From contig VUYV01000017.1 of NCBI GenBank assembly GCA_008711295.1, positions 1,023,131 through 1,087,130 of the forward strand: a stretch of 64,000 nt of DNA. Direction: 5' to 3'. The position numbers were made by a program, and so were the translations under genes. Positions 25,265-37,041 of the stretch are shown piece after piece. The stretch comes from Anarhynchus alexandrinus (Eukaryota > Chordata > Aves > Charadriiformes > Charadriidae). Below the pieces are notes generated by a model, which saw only the letters and a list, made by a program, of their open reading frames with translations, was not told the DNA's origin and ran no database searches. Position 1 is the first letter of the stretch, and the number at the start of each line of letters is the position of its first letter.

Positions 25265-25793
25265 CCACTCTGCATGATCTGACTGCAGGGTCAAGTCCCA
25301 TGCTTGCTAAGGATTTGTGACCAAAGCAGTGGTGATGACACACCAGTGTTGTGGCTGCTACTGAGCAGTGCTTGGACAGCCACAGGGGTTTCTCTTTTCC
25401 GAACTCTGCCTTCCCAGCAGGTAGGTTGGGGAAGCATGACAAGTTGGGAGAGGATGTAACGAGGACAGCCAACCCAAACTGACCAAAAGCGTATCCCATG
25501 CTGTATAATATCATCACCAGCAATAAAAATTAAGGTAGCCATTGACTGGAGTATCAGTCTGCTTCTGGGAGATGAGTGACTGCCTTTGCATCACTTGGGT
25601 TTGGTTTTTTTTTTCATTTCATCATTGTTTTCTTTCTTCTTCCTCTTTCCTTTGCTTATTAAACTATTTTTATCTCAACCCCTGAGTTTTCTTGGCTTTG
25701 TTCTTTCTATTCTCTCCCACGACCCACTGTTGTGGGGGGAGTGATCAAGTGGCTGTGTGAGGCTGAGCTGCTGACCAGGGTTAAGCCACAACA
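25265..25793 (+). mobile_element. Solo LTR of the same ERVL-like family (copy B)
   Basis: Same family and orientation as the copy 0.7 kb upstream. Shared blocks include GATGACACACCAGTGTTG, ACTGAGCAGTGCTTGGACAG, AAGTTGGGAGAGGATGTAAC, AGCAATAAAA, TTATTAAACTATTTTTATCT and the end GACCAGGGTTAAGCCACAACA. The start is unclear; matching is firm from about 25290. The two copies differ at many sites, so they are not recent LTR twins of one insertion. Like copy A it has a degraded TATA region and no coding capacity. Confidence 0.8.
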
Positions 25794-27206
25794 CATATCC
25801 TTCCTAAAGCAGCAGTAACCTGTGGCACCTGCCAGGCAGAACCCACACATGAGCTGATTGTCACTGACACGCATAAAGTTACTAATGGCAAAAGCGTTTG
25901 TTGAATAAGGCCCCAAAAGAGAAAAGAGGCATCATGCCTTCTGAGAGGGAAGATGGCACGGAGGAGTGCTATAATATTCAGCCAAAACAATTTTGTGACA
26001 ACTGACAAATGTTTGTGTGTCTATAGAACTACTTTTACACAGATGCTTTGGGATCTGGTTTTCATGTAGCCATCAATACTGATTTCACTCTTTGTTCCCC
26101 AGAAAAGAGTCTTATCTGAAACCTTGTCTATTGAGTTGTGACCAGCATCTCTACAATGACAGCATTTTTTAACAACTGTATGTCTAAAGGATTGATATCT
26201 TAAAAGGCGCCGGGACATCTGCATTGTTAAAAGCTTTTAATATTTTCTTCGTCTTGGACAGAAGAACCGTGTACCAACAACAATGGACAAAACTAACTTG
26301 GCTTTAAATAAAAGGTTTTAATTATAATTTATTAGAAAACGTAAATGATGAACTTGAGCAAATACTGGAATTTAACTGCATTTTTCCAGTTCTGCAGGGA
26401 AGCCAGTGATATCTACAATGCAATACTGCCATAATATAGCACTGTATGTGAAGCATTTCCCAGTAACTGCTTACATTAGTGTGTTACGCAGCCACTAATA
26501 CCTTACCTTGGGTGGACTACAAAGAAAATAGTAAAATTTAAATATTTCCTACTTGGGAAAGCTGAGATATCACTTTAACCCTATTCTGTTTGAATTAACA
26601 TGCTCTATCCAACATTCTGTCAAACTGGCAGTTGAATGCAGGTAACACTGGCATATATATGTCAGTAAACAAACATTTCAATACTACCGAGAACAGACAG
26701 GATATGAATAGTTTACAGATATGAAAGACTACAGATACTAAGCATGGGAAATACCTCTTTGGAGTGGCAGACACAGATCTGTTAACATCAGTGATTACTT
26801 GCATATGATGAATTAGGGCTATTTGGACATGGCTGCCAATTTTCAGACAGTATTAGACATAATCTTGGGACAATAGTGCAGTTAAATGACAGGTAAATGA
26901 ATTGTAACATAAAACAGTGATGCTGCATGGGTTTTGTGATTGTATTAAAGATCAGAATATGTAAAAGCAATCAGGACCAAGCTGGATGTTGTTCAGCAGA
27001 TCCTGTGCTGGTTTTAATCAGGGGTTCAGAATTGAACTTGGTTACGAACTTGTGATGAAGTTAGAGTTTTCTGTCTTGACTTATCAAGATAAAAATGATC
27101 CATGGTCACTCACCTGAAAGATGCATCTCCTTCTGTGCCTTCCTGTGTCAGCTGAGCTTGGCTGACAAACTTACTTTCAATCTGCTTCAGTTCATAAGAC
27201 GTGGAG

Positions 27207-27516
27207 ATGGTGACAGAACGTTTTCAACATTGGTCTCATTTCCCTGTCACAGTGGCCTGTAAATCTATAAAATCCCATCTTCCCGATTACTTGCTTACTC
27301 TTTCTGTCCCCTCCCACTCAGTTGTGACATATGATGCTTTTACCAGTCACTTGATAAAACAACTTGAGCTAGAAATCAATGCTGGTATAAAACCTCAGAA
27401 GAGCAGCTTCAAATCCTCTCTGTTGAAAGCAAATCCATTTTTTTCTAATGAAGACGTACCTGCTTACAGAAGTGATGAATGTGGCACTGTGAAAAGACAT
27501 AAGCATGTGTTTGACT
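27207..27516 (+). other. Exon-like ORF ending at a strong splice donor
   Basis: From an ATG at 27207 in a good context (GAGATGG) the frame stays open past a donor-like site, GACT|GTAAGTATG, with GT at 27517-27518, and stops at 27549-27551. An acceptor-like CTGCTTCAG ends at 27190, but an in-frame TAA at 27195 means an upstream coding exon could not join in this frame. The codon mix is balanced and not low-complexity, and the peptide (contains FTSHLIKQLELEINAGIKPQ) resembles nothing I know. It may be chance, a lineage-specific gene, or a non-coding transcript exon. Confidence 0.15.
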
Positions 27517-27745
27517 GTAAGTATGTGCTTAAATCCCCCAGCACTCAGTGAGTCTTAAAGCGTGTGCTCATTTGAGCTGAGGTGTCTATCGCTAATTCTA
27601 ACAATTGTGAAGAAAGCTGCTAAATTGATGATGCAATAGAATCTGAGATGGCAATGGCTCTAAGGATGTCATCTTAAAAAATAGGTATTTTTCCTCTTGC
27701 TGTGTTTGTAAATACCACGACAGAAGAGAACTTGTGTTTCCAGGC

Positions 27746-27772
27746 TATTTATTTATTTGTTTGTTTGTTTAT
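27746..27772. repeat. TTTA/TTTG tetranucleotide microsatellite
   Basis: TATTTATTTATTTGTTTGTTTGTTTATTG: an imperfect compound tetranucleotide run of about six to seven units. Confidence 0.85.
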
Positions 27773-30700
27773 TGTTAGGATGCATGAAAGACATGTGGAG
27801 AATAGCAATAGAAAAGTTTTCCGTGTTTTGGGGGTATTTCAGTAGGTGTTTATGGACAAAGTTAGCCTGTTGGCAGGTCTGGTAAGGGTATAAGGAAGCC
27901 TAATGGAAGAATTTGAATCACTGGGAAAGGGGATCAATATCTGTCAGATTTCTTTGGGGCTTCCAAACAATGTGGTGTGCTTGTGACCATTGCACAACCA
28001 GGAAGAAGGTGCTTCCTCCTGCACACAAGGTCAGAATTACTGAAAGAACAAGACCAAACATACTTGTTCTCATAATTCCTCCAGGTGTAACTGAAGAATA
28101 ACTGGCTTCAGGCACTTAATGCTGGTACTGGAAAGGGTGTAGCGTCATGCAGCTCTAGCTAAGGTACGTCCATGCTATGAATTAAGCATAGACTCTATTG
28201 TGCTTTTTGCCCAGGCACGCTCAGCAAACGCATTTCATTTGCAAGGTAGTGCCACAATGCCAATTTAGACTAACCTCCACAATACCTGAAGGAAAAAGTG
28301 TGAGCCTGCACCACGCATTAACATAGGTGAGCTGCTTGCTTTACATGATCTGGAAGGTCTGAACGTGTCCATACCACAGTCAGTCCACATAAGGCTGTAC
28401 AAACCTTCAGTCTTGCAGACAACAGCGTGGGTGTCTTGGAGTCTTGAGTCTTTGCCAGGCAGACCAACAGCATTGTTCCTGGAAAGAGGACGGGTGCTGG
28501 GAGCCAGCCTGCTCATCTCTGCTGCCCAGGGTGGGCGAAGCGTGGGGGCTGGCTCATGGGCATACCCCCTCCCGTTCTCTCCATCTGCACATCCGCCGCT
28601 CGTCCTCTGCATCTGAACATTACCTGGCCGCTGCCTTGTGATTTTTGTTTTAATCACTGCTTCTTCCTCCTTAGTCATTATTGCATCATGCATTGTAAAA
28701 TGTCAAGATAGGATTCAAAGACACAGTACAAATAATAAGACACTTTATTTTTTATGGTAATAATATAAAACTTTTCTGATTATATCCTTTCTATTACACA
28801 TTACACAAGCTGACTTGTCGTTGCTGTATACTCCTTTCATTTCAAAATGTAGTGTGTTGGATCAGACATGACTCTGACAGTGTGACAAGTGCCTTTGTCA
28901 CAATTCCTTCTGTGTTTACACCACCCAGTAGGTGACATATTCTGATACATGAACTCGGCAGTGCTAGATTTTTTATCAGCACACTTACTTATGCTTGAGA
29001 ATTTATTGTACTTTTGATTTGAGTATTACAGCAGTTTGTGCAGAAAGTACTGGATTAACTTCATCGTATCCACAATGAGGAAAGAAAATATACACGTGCT
29101 GAATATTATTACCTATAGTTGTAGTGTTGCATAGTACATTGTTTGTTGTTTCATGGGTTATTCCCAAAATATAAGTTACAGTACAGATAACAAATGAAAG
29201 CTCAAATTGGGTGAAGATAACAGTCTAGGTAGCGCTGCATTCACCAAAAAGGAACTGATGAAACACCAATACTTATGTTAAACAGCAGAATTAATCTTTT
29301 TCCCTATTTGGGGAATCTATTAGAAGCTTTCTTGCTATTTCCATTCCGGCTTCATTTTCTGCAGCCTGGGTTGGCTCTGGCATCATTGTACTTCAATTTC
29401 TTTCTACTATTGTGTCCATGGCCTCATTTTATTTGGCCTGATGTTTCAGATGTTAGATATAAGCTGTGATGTTTGTTTTGGCTATCATAATAAATGGATA
29501 TGGAAGAGTCACTTAGAATGCTTTGGCAATGGCTCTGTCCACCTCTTGAAGACAAACCTGATGGAACTAGCTTCTATTTGATTTATCTGTTCCCTTCATT
29601 CTCCCCTCCATCAACAGTTGTTACAGAAATACAGAAAAAGACATGTTTCACATACGCACGTGCACACACACAAACACAGAGAACACTCCTCAGCTGCTGG
29701 ACAAAGAACACCTTCCTCCCTTCAGATAAGTTATAATAAATCTGTGGCAACTCCTGTTAAAGACGGTGAGTTACTACCTTGAAGTACACAATAGCATACA
29801 TCTGAAAAAAATTTGTCTTAATATAATATTGAAAGCAGCATTTTAATCATGGAGGCATCACAGAACTGTTGCAATTGATCTGAATTATTTCCTTCAGCCT
29901 ATAAAAGGTTCACAGCTAGAAAGTATAAGTCCTACAGGCTGCTATTAAGCTGAGGACCATAGAATAAGAGAAAAAACAATTATTTCATTACTGAAATGCA
30001 CAGATATAATTGTCATTATTTCTTGCAGGCTGAACCAAGAGTTATGCTTGTATTGATTGCACTCCATGATTCAAGAGGAGAAGGCCAATGTAGAACTAGG
30101 CTGTGACTTCCCATTAAGGGGAAACTAAAATTCCCTGGCCATTAATTGATACAAATTTTATTATAAAAGAAAATAAAGACCCAGGTGATAGCTGCTCCAT
30201 CTTTTTGCAAGGCAAGCTGATTCATACAAATCATTCACACAGGGCTGGACTGAAATCAATTGTACAATGTGATTTTCATTGCCAAGGTCTTCTATGAGGC
30301 CTGTTACTGCCTGCTCCTGTCAAAAGAAAAATAGCATAGGTCATGGAAGAAAATTAAAATACGTAGAAATAGTGTGACCAAGGTATAATGATTTTGCTAG
30401 ACTTGGGAAAAATGCAATTAACAGTACTCAGTGCATGCTCTAAGCTTACCAGAGGGACTGATGGATGGATGTGAGCTTGCACATGAAGAGGGAAGCTGAA
30501 ATAACCATTTCAGATACAACCTGAACCATGAAAGTGGAGCTGGAGGTCTGGGCCAGGCTACCTCTTAAGAATAAGGTATCCCAAATGAACGATGCAGCCA
30601 TAAATAAACTAACAACATTTGGGAGATTCGGAGTAGACAGGAAAATAAAATGTACAGTGATGACATTTTCATGGTCACACATTTTATGGACCTCCAACAC

Positions 30701-31170
30701 TACTTCCTTGATTTACACTTTTTTTTTTTTAATGCAGAAGTATGGAATCTGATGGAAAATAATAAAGACAGTATTAGAATGCAGCTCCTTCTGTGTCAGG
30801 GAGGAGGAAGTATTAATCAGAGCTACACAATAACTGTGAACAGCTGAGAATACCCATAAATATAGTTGAGAAGCAGAGCTTTCCATGCAACATCAGAGGC
30901 ATATTGAAATGACAAACTGGAGGAATAATTACCCAACTGGTGATGACCATTGCTGTTCAATGTGCTTTGCACAACAATGAGTATGCTGAGTGCCCTCCCC
31001 TATCCCAGCTACCCAGGCAAGCTATCGAGATTTCGTAACATTACAGGTAAATGAGAGTTAGATGGTAAAAATGTTTGGGGTAAGGCCTTGTATCTCTTTC
31101 ATCACTGGAAACAGCACGCACACTGACAATGACAGATAAGGACTTAATTAATAAAGAGCACTTTAGTAAT

Positions 31171-31456
31171 GAACAGGATAGGTCCTTGATAGGACGAGGG
31201 GTAATGGCTTCAAACTGGAAGAGGGTATATTTAGATTAGGTATTAGGAAGAAATTTTTCACTGTGAGGGTGGTGAGGCACTGGAACAGGTTGCCCAGAGA
31301 AGTGGATGCTCCATCCCTGGAAGTGTTCAAGGCCAGGTTGGATGGGGCTTTGAGCAACCTGGTCTAGTGGAAGGTTTCCCTGCCTATGGCAGGGGGGTTG
31401 GAACTAGATGATCTTCAAGGTCCCTTCCAACCTAAACCATTCTATGATTCTATGAA
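31171..31456 (+). mobile_element. CR1 LINE 3' end, plus strand
   Basis: This is the only CR1 copy here on the plus strand. It starts in the end of ORF2 (GATAGGACGAGGGGTAATGG) and continues through the conserved ACTGGAACAGGTTGCCCAGA block and the 3' UTR block AAGGTCCCTTCCAACCTAAA. It ends with ATTCTATGATTCTATGA, the CR1 terminal repeat. It is close to the family pattern and so is probably younger than the copy at 22.1 kb. It is strongly 5'-truncated. Confidence 0.93.
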
Positions 31457-34400
31457 TACATTGGTGATTGTTTGCTTATTGTGGGAACAATGTGGGGACA
31501 AAGCCACTCGGCCCGCCTTGCCTGGTGTTAAAGGTGAAAGTGTTTTGAAAATATCCACAAAGCAGTGTGGAGTATCCCTGAGCCCACACCATTTTGGAAA
31601 GAATGTGGCAGAGGGAATAACCTGCAGCCCAAGATGTCTTTCCTTCTGAATTTGAAATAAAAAGGCATGGAAGTTCCTATCATGATAGAAACAAGAAAAT
31701 TACATTCCTGACCTTTTTTTTTAGTATTTCTATCACCTTTTCTTCAGGACCAGTTTATGCATGGCCTCAGTCAGATGTTTTTGAGGGCCTGACACTAAAT
31801 TGCTCTCCACAGACAGACATCTGAAATTAATTGCTCCTCCTTCGGTTCTCCAGAGCTACAGCTCACTTTCAAATGAGGAAGCTGAGAGCGTTCCCTTTTT
31901 TCACAAGGTCCATGTTGTTCACTGTGGTCAGCTGCACAGTCCAAAGAGAGCTCCTGAAAGAACTGTGTTTCAAAGCTGTTGGTTTGTTGGCATGGTTTCT
32001 TGGGTATAGAAGGTGTGTTTTAAGGGATCTTTGTTAGCAACGACTCCGGTGAGAGCTTGTGGCAAAACAGGAAGTGACACTGCAAAATATCCTAAATGGT
32101 GGATTCCCCCTGTATTTTAAAATTAACTTGGATTTCTATTCAAATAGATCAGGGCTCTGGCATTGATTTCTATTCACACCATTTCAGTCCAATATATTTT
32201 TTAAGTAGTTTTGGCTTGGTGGGGTTCTGAAATAACAGAACACAAAAATCACATATCTGCATGGGGAATATGTTAATACACACCTTATAATAATCTGTTT
32301 TTCAGACTATGCTTATGCCATTCAGGTGATTTAATTCAAGGCTAAGGCCTGGTATGTCTAGTAGGAATCAGTTAAAATGGTTGAGCTTGACTCTACTCGG
32401 CTTAGCCCATCTCTTTGTGGTTTTCTTATCTTGATGTAAAACCTTGTGATTAAATTCTGGCTGTTAGACACAGGAGTACCACACAGGAAGGGCAGCAGAA
32501 AGCCTCACAAGCCCATCATTATGAGTAAGAACTCCTTTCAACATAAGAACACTATATGACACATAGTGTCACCAGAAAATGTGAAAAAATAGACTGATGG
32601 CTCTTCTGTTAACAATTAGAACATCGAGAATTTAATCTAAACCAGGCAGTCTAAAGCACACATGAGTGTGTGCTCATATGCATACAATGTGGTTGAGAGT
32701 AGAAAAGATACATTGGAGGATTCACCTTGCTGACAAGCAAAGATACCTGCTGATATCTTAGACAGAGACCTAATACTTTATAACTTTGAATAAAGACTTT
32801 GGATTTATTTTTGATAGACAGTAAAATATTCTTACAGTGAACCATCTCACATTTCTCTTGGTGTTGAAGGCACCCATCTTCTGCTCATGCAAAAGTTGTC
32901 TTGTTTATTCATTTATTCCTGACAGAGATAAAATTTCAGACAACAGCTTCCATTCTACTTTACCGGCAAGTTATTCAAGGCAGATACTCCTATAACGAAA
33001 CATGAAATTATTAGTCATTATTTCCTTCCTGTTAGTCTACCATTGCCTTATACAATGTATAGGGAGTGCATGAAAAAAGATGCTGTGGCAAACAGAGAAA
33101 ATGGAGAGGAAGAGGCTGTTTATTTTGTCAATTCCCATTATAACTCTAACAAAGTGTCAGAGTAAGTGGGATATGACTGCTATCCGTGGACACTCACACT
33201 AACCTGCATAAGGTTTTGCTTTTCTAACTAGGCAGTATACTGTGGAATTCTAATATCGAAGGTTTACTGCTTTTGTAAGACTTAAGATTTTAGAAGCAAA
33301 TTCTCCTGATAGACCAGGTCACATATGTTGTAATGCTACATTAACAACATTGATTTGCACATGAATAGAAGGACAGCCTACATACCTGAAATAAAATGGG
33401 AGAAATACGGGCTGCTGCAACCAGGTAGCAGAGACAAACATTGAGGCAGGGTGGAAAAGCCAGAGGATTAACGTTCACGGTTAATTTCTCTTCTTCTCCC
33501 CACATTTACCCATAAGGCTTTGTCAGGCTTCAAAAAGGCAGTACTTATACTTAAAACTTTGTTTATTGAGCTGCTTCAGCCCAAGTAGTTATCAGGCCAT
33601 ATGCTATGGAAAAGATATTCACATAGCAGTTGCACTGACCAAACTGTTTTTGTAGGAAAATCGTAGTCCTAACTGAACAAGGACATTGAAAAGCAAAATG
33701 TGTACCGGCTAAGGATGACTTTTGTAAGGAGTACTTATTGATGGGAAGGCTGATAAGGTGACCTTCTTCAGCTAACCATCCCATGCCTTCCCCACGTGCA
33801 GCTCAGCTGTGTGTAAAACAGCTCCTGAATCACTAGCAGTTACAGTCCAATTATTTTGAGTTAAAATGCTAACTACTTCACAACCTTTTATTTCCAAGAC
33901 AAATTGAACTGAAATGTAGTGTTTCAGAAGTAGCCTAAGCCTCTGTGTGGCAAAGGCACAGTATGCTCAATACTTTCCCTAATATGCATCAAACAACTCT
34001 TGGGTCACAGGTTAAAATCTAGTGATGTCTTGATATCCAGAAGCAATCCCTTTTTCTCTGTGTTTCAGTACAACTGTTCAAGTAGAAAACCCAGTTTCAA
34101 GTCCCTGGTATAATCAACGTAGGTGACATTGCCAATTGTTCTCAAGGTGATACCGCAGTCCCCAGGAGAACTGACAAAGGGGACAATTCACATTCAAATA
34201 ATCCCTTGGCTCTGACAGCCTGGTGCTTGACAGTATTTTCCCAACATTATAGCAGGGCCACATGAGAATCTCACTCAAATTTGCCAGCTCTGTAGCTGCT
34301 AAAATCGTACAAATACATCCATTCTGAAATGGGCTTTGTGTCTTTCTTCCCCCCACTCCCATGGTATGACTGAGTATGCTGAAGAAGCTGGAGAAGTGGA

Positions 34401-34516
34401 GGTGAAATGAAGAGGCCTTTCACTGGGTAAGGCTGTCTCTAGCTCTGATGGAAGGAGGCCTCACTGTGTGTGAAAGGCATGGCTGCATTTGGGATTGATT
34501 CAAGTTTTTTTCACTG

Positions 34517-34564
34517 TGCTCTTGACTCCTTAGGATACTGCTCTTGACTCCTTAGGATACTGCT
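34517..34564. repeat. 22-bp tandem duplication
   Basis: The unit TGCTCTTGACTCCTTAGGATAC at 34517-34538 is repeated without change at 34539-34560, and the first four bases follow a third time. Perfect identity implies a recent slippage or a recent sequence change. Confidence 0.95.
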
Positions 34565-36041
34565 ATTTATTTGTAGCAGTAGCTGAAAGAAGAGGTTCCT
34601 CACCTTTACTGCCAGGATGTAAGTCTAAACACTGGGTGAACAGAGCTGTTGAGAAGGGATCAATCTGCCAACAGCCAAAGGTCAAAGCTGGAGTATAAAC
34701 TGCAAAATTTAAACCAATCCACCATAACCCAAATCCTGCACAGAGACAGGCAAAACGCCAAGATAGGTTGTCCATAGCATCAGAGCACAAGTTGCTGTGG
34801 CCATCAGACAAGCTAAACAACACAATTAGGGGCTCCAATCTTGCAGACCAGTCAGCCTACACAATGCAAGTGCCACATGTCTACTTCAAAGACTCTCAAG
34901 CAGTATCACTAAGTTCCCAAAAGATCATGGGTCATATGAAATGGGCAAGGTGGGAAGCTAACACATAGTTGTCACCATGATACCTAACTAATGCCAACAC
35001 AGATGCCCATCAGACCTAGGTTGAGTGGATCTAGCTGAGTGCCTATTGTGGAGTTCAGCATCAATGCAAGCTCTTGGCACTCAGAATGAGCCTGTCATGA
35101 ATCCTACTGCTTATTGCCTTAAAAGAGAACCTGACAAGTTTGGTTTTCCGTGTCATCCCCACCTAGGCAGGCTTACCCTGCCTAGCCTTGCTCTACCCTG
35201 TCCCTCAGTTTGCACACTGCTCTCAGTGGTTAATATGTTCTGATCTTCAGCACATTTGGGGAATAGAGGAACTGTACTCCAGGTGTCTGTTTTCTGCACT
35301 GTGAGTGGTCTAGTGACATTTTTATTAGCTAACTGGGCTACATGGGAAAGCCAGAGCAAGCGAGGAGCATGATGGAGGATAATGAGTGGCACTGCCCGGG
35401 AGAGGAGTGTCCTGGTCCTAGCCCCATCCCAGACCTCACTGTGCTCTCAGGCAGTTTCTGTCCCAGCGTCTCTGGGATTAATGCCCCCCCACTCCAACAG
35501 GGCAGAGGAAAGCTATTCATGCACTGAGGGTGGACCTACATGTCAAGACACCAAAGTAATTTAAAAGACATTTTTTAAGGAGAGCCAAAGCACTGGACAT
35601 TGTTGACAGATAAACCCGAGCAGGATCTTTCACTCAGGGGTCAGTGTGGAAACATGTCAAATTCAGAGGTTTTGACCAGCTGGCCTTCTCTTTTTCAGGT
35701 ATGGATGCACTTAGGAATTTTTATCAACTTCATGAAAAGAACATCAGGGCGACACAAAGCTGTTTTTTCCTACTCAGCCACTAGAAGTAAGGTGAATTTA
35801 TCAGCCTCAGTGTAGTCCCTTCTGAACAACAGCGGAACACAAAGACAAAAAGCAAACAAGTAATCCAGCCCAGCATGGCACGACTAAAATGATCTCCATC
35901 TTGTCTTGTGTACCTGGAGGAACAAACTTTTTGTTACAGGGCAGGTGTAATTCAGTCTTCATGCTGTCTCACTCTTGGGACTTAGCTGAGGAGAAACTGT
36001 AAAATATGATGAATTATTTATTATAGGTTTGGGATTTTATT

Positions 36042-36063
36042 TGTGTGTGTGTGTGTGTGTGTT
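36042..36063. repeat. (TG)n microsatellite
   Basis: About eleven TG units without interruption. It is likely length-polymorphic and can form Z-DNA. Confidence 0.95.
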
Positions 36064-36499
36064 TGAGTATGGACAGATGCAGTTCAGTGGGGACGGAGAA
36101 ACTAATTTTCAACTAGGGTGGACTGCATTTAGAACAAAAGAGAGTACTTCACTGGCTAGGCCACAAATTCCTCTTTTTCTTCTCTTTCTCCCCCGTTCTG
36201 CTCTTCCAAATACTCCCCATATGGCATCTCCACCCATATCCAAGTGCTCAAATATAAACTAAACCACACAATCCCCCCCTGCCCATCTACAAAAGAATTT
36301 GTTCCATTGCAGTGGGAAGCCACAACGTTTATTACATCTCTGTCTAAGATGAACCTCAAAGCAAGCATTTCGTCCTCTCTCATGTAATCATCATAAGGTA
36401 GAAAATGAAATTTCCAAAACCTAAAAGCATGCTGCAGAGAGCTTCAGGGCACTGCATGTCAGTTTTTACTTTGATGTGTGCTATGTTTAAAAAAAAGCT

Positions 36500-36520
36500 G
36501 GGGGGGAGGGGAGGGAGAGG
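36500..36520 (+). repeat. G-rich run with quadruplex pattern
   Basis: G7-A-G4-A-G3-AGAGG meets the usual four-run G-quadruplex pattern if the first run is split. No promoter context is apparent around it. Confidence 0.6.
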
Positions 36521-37012
36521 AAAAAGATGCACTGAGTGTCTTCCTTGAGATTTCCTCTCTATTGCTTAACTCTTTAGATAACAGAAGGAAGGAAATAATC
36601 TCTCCTTGCTGCCTGGAGTGAGAATAGAAGTATTCTGAAGAGACATTGTAAGAACTTTATTTGGCACCATGGATGGTTTTCGCATTCCCTCTTGCATCTT
36701 AATGAAGTAAGCATCACCTCAAGGACTGCAGTTAGGGTGTAATGATTTTTAAGGCATTGGTAGGATCAGCCGATAAATGCGAGCTACTTTGTTTCCTGAC
36801 ATGATTTAGAAAAGTAAGAGCTTTATCTCAGACTAGTGAACTTTAGCACCTGACCCAGAAGCAAGGAGGTGTCCTGGGGGAGCTGGGATTTATTGTGTGT
36901 GTTTATCCAGGCGCTGAGTGTTAGCTTCTGAAATGCCTACTGCTGTTTATTTCCTAGTAGAGCAGAGTGGCACTCCTAAGGGTCAAGCGCAGCTGAATGT
37001 ATTAATGTCTTT

Positions 37013-37041
37013 CACTCTCTCTCTCTCTCTGTCCCTCTCTT
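37013..37041. repeat. (TC)n tract
   Basis: CACTCTCTCTCTCTCTCTGT followed by CCCTCTC: a polypyrimidine microsatellite. It is followed by TTTTCTGTTTAG, which resembles a splice acceptor, but no clear exon follows. Confidence 0.85.

Larger units (their letters stand above)
25794..31170. other. Non-coding DNA with one notable ORF
   Basis: About 5.4 kb. It contains a TTTA/TTTG microsatellite (27746-27772) and a 116-codon open frame at 27201-27551, listed separately. AT-rich, repeat-poor stretches near 26000-26600 and 30000-30400 could be regulatory. No other feature is recognised. Confidence 0.5.

Noticed and set aside
24048..25793. A compact provirus bounded by two LTRs
   Set aside because: The copies are too different from each other, no primer-binding site or polypurine tract is visible, and the 0.7-kb interior has no retroviral frame.
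28265..28693. 142-codon minus-strand ORF
   Set aside because: No domain, and frames are also open on the opposite strand in the same GC-richer stretch.
36042..36063. TG repeat as functional element
   Set aside because: An ordinary microsatellite with no promoter or splice context.
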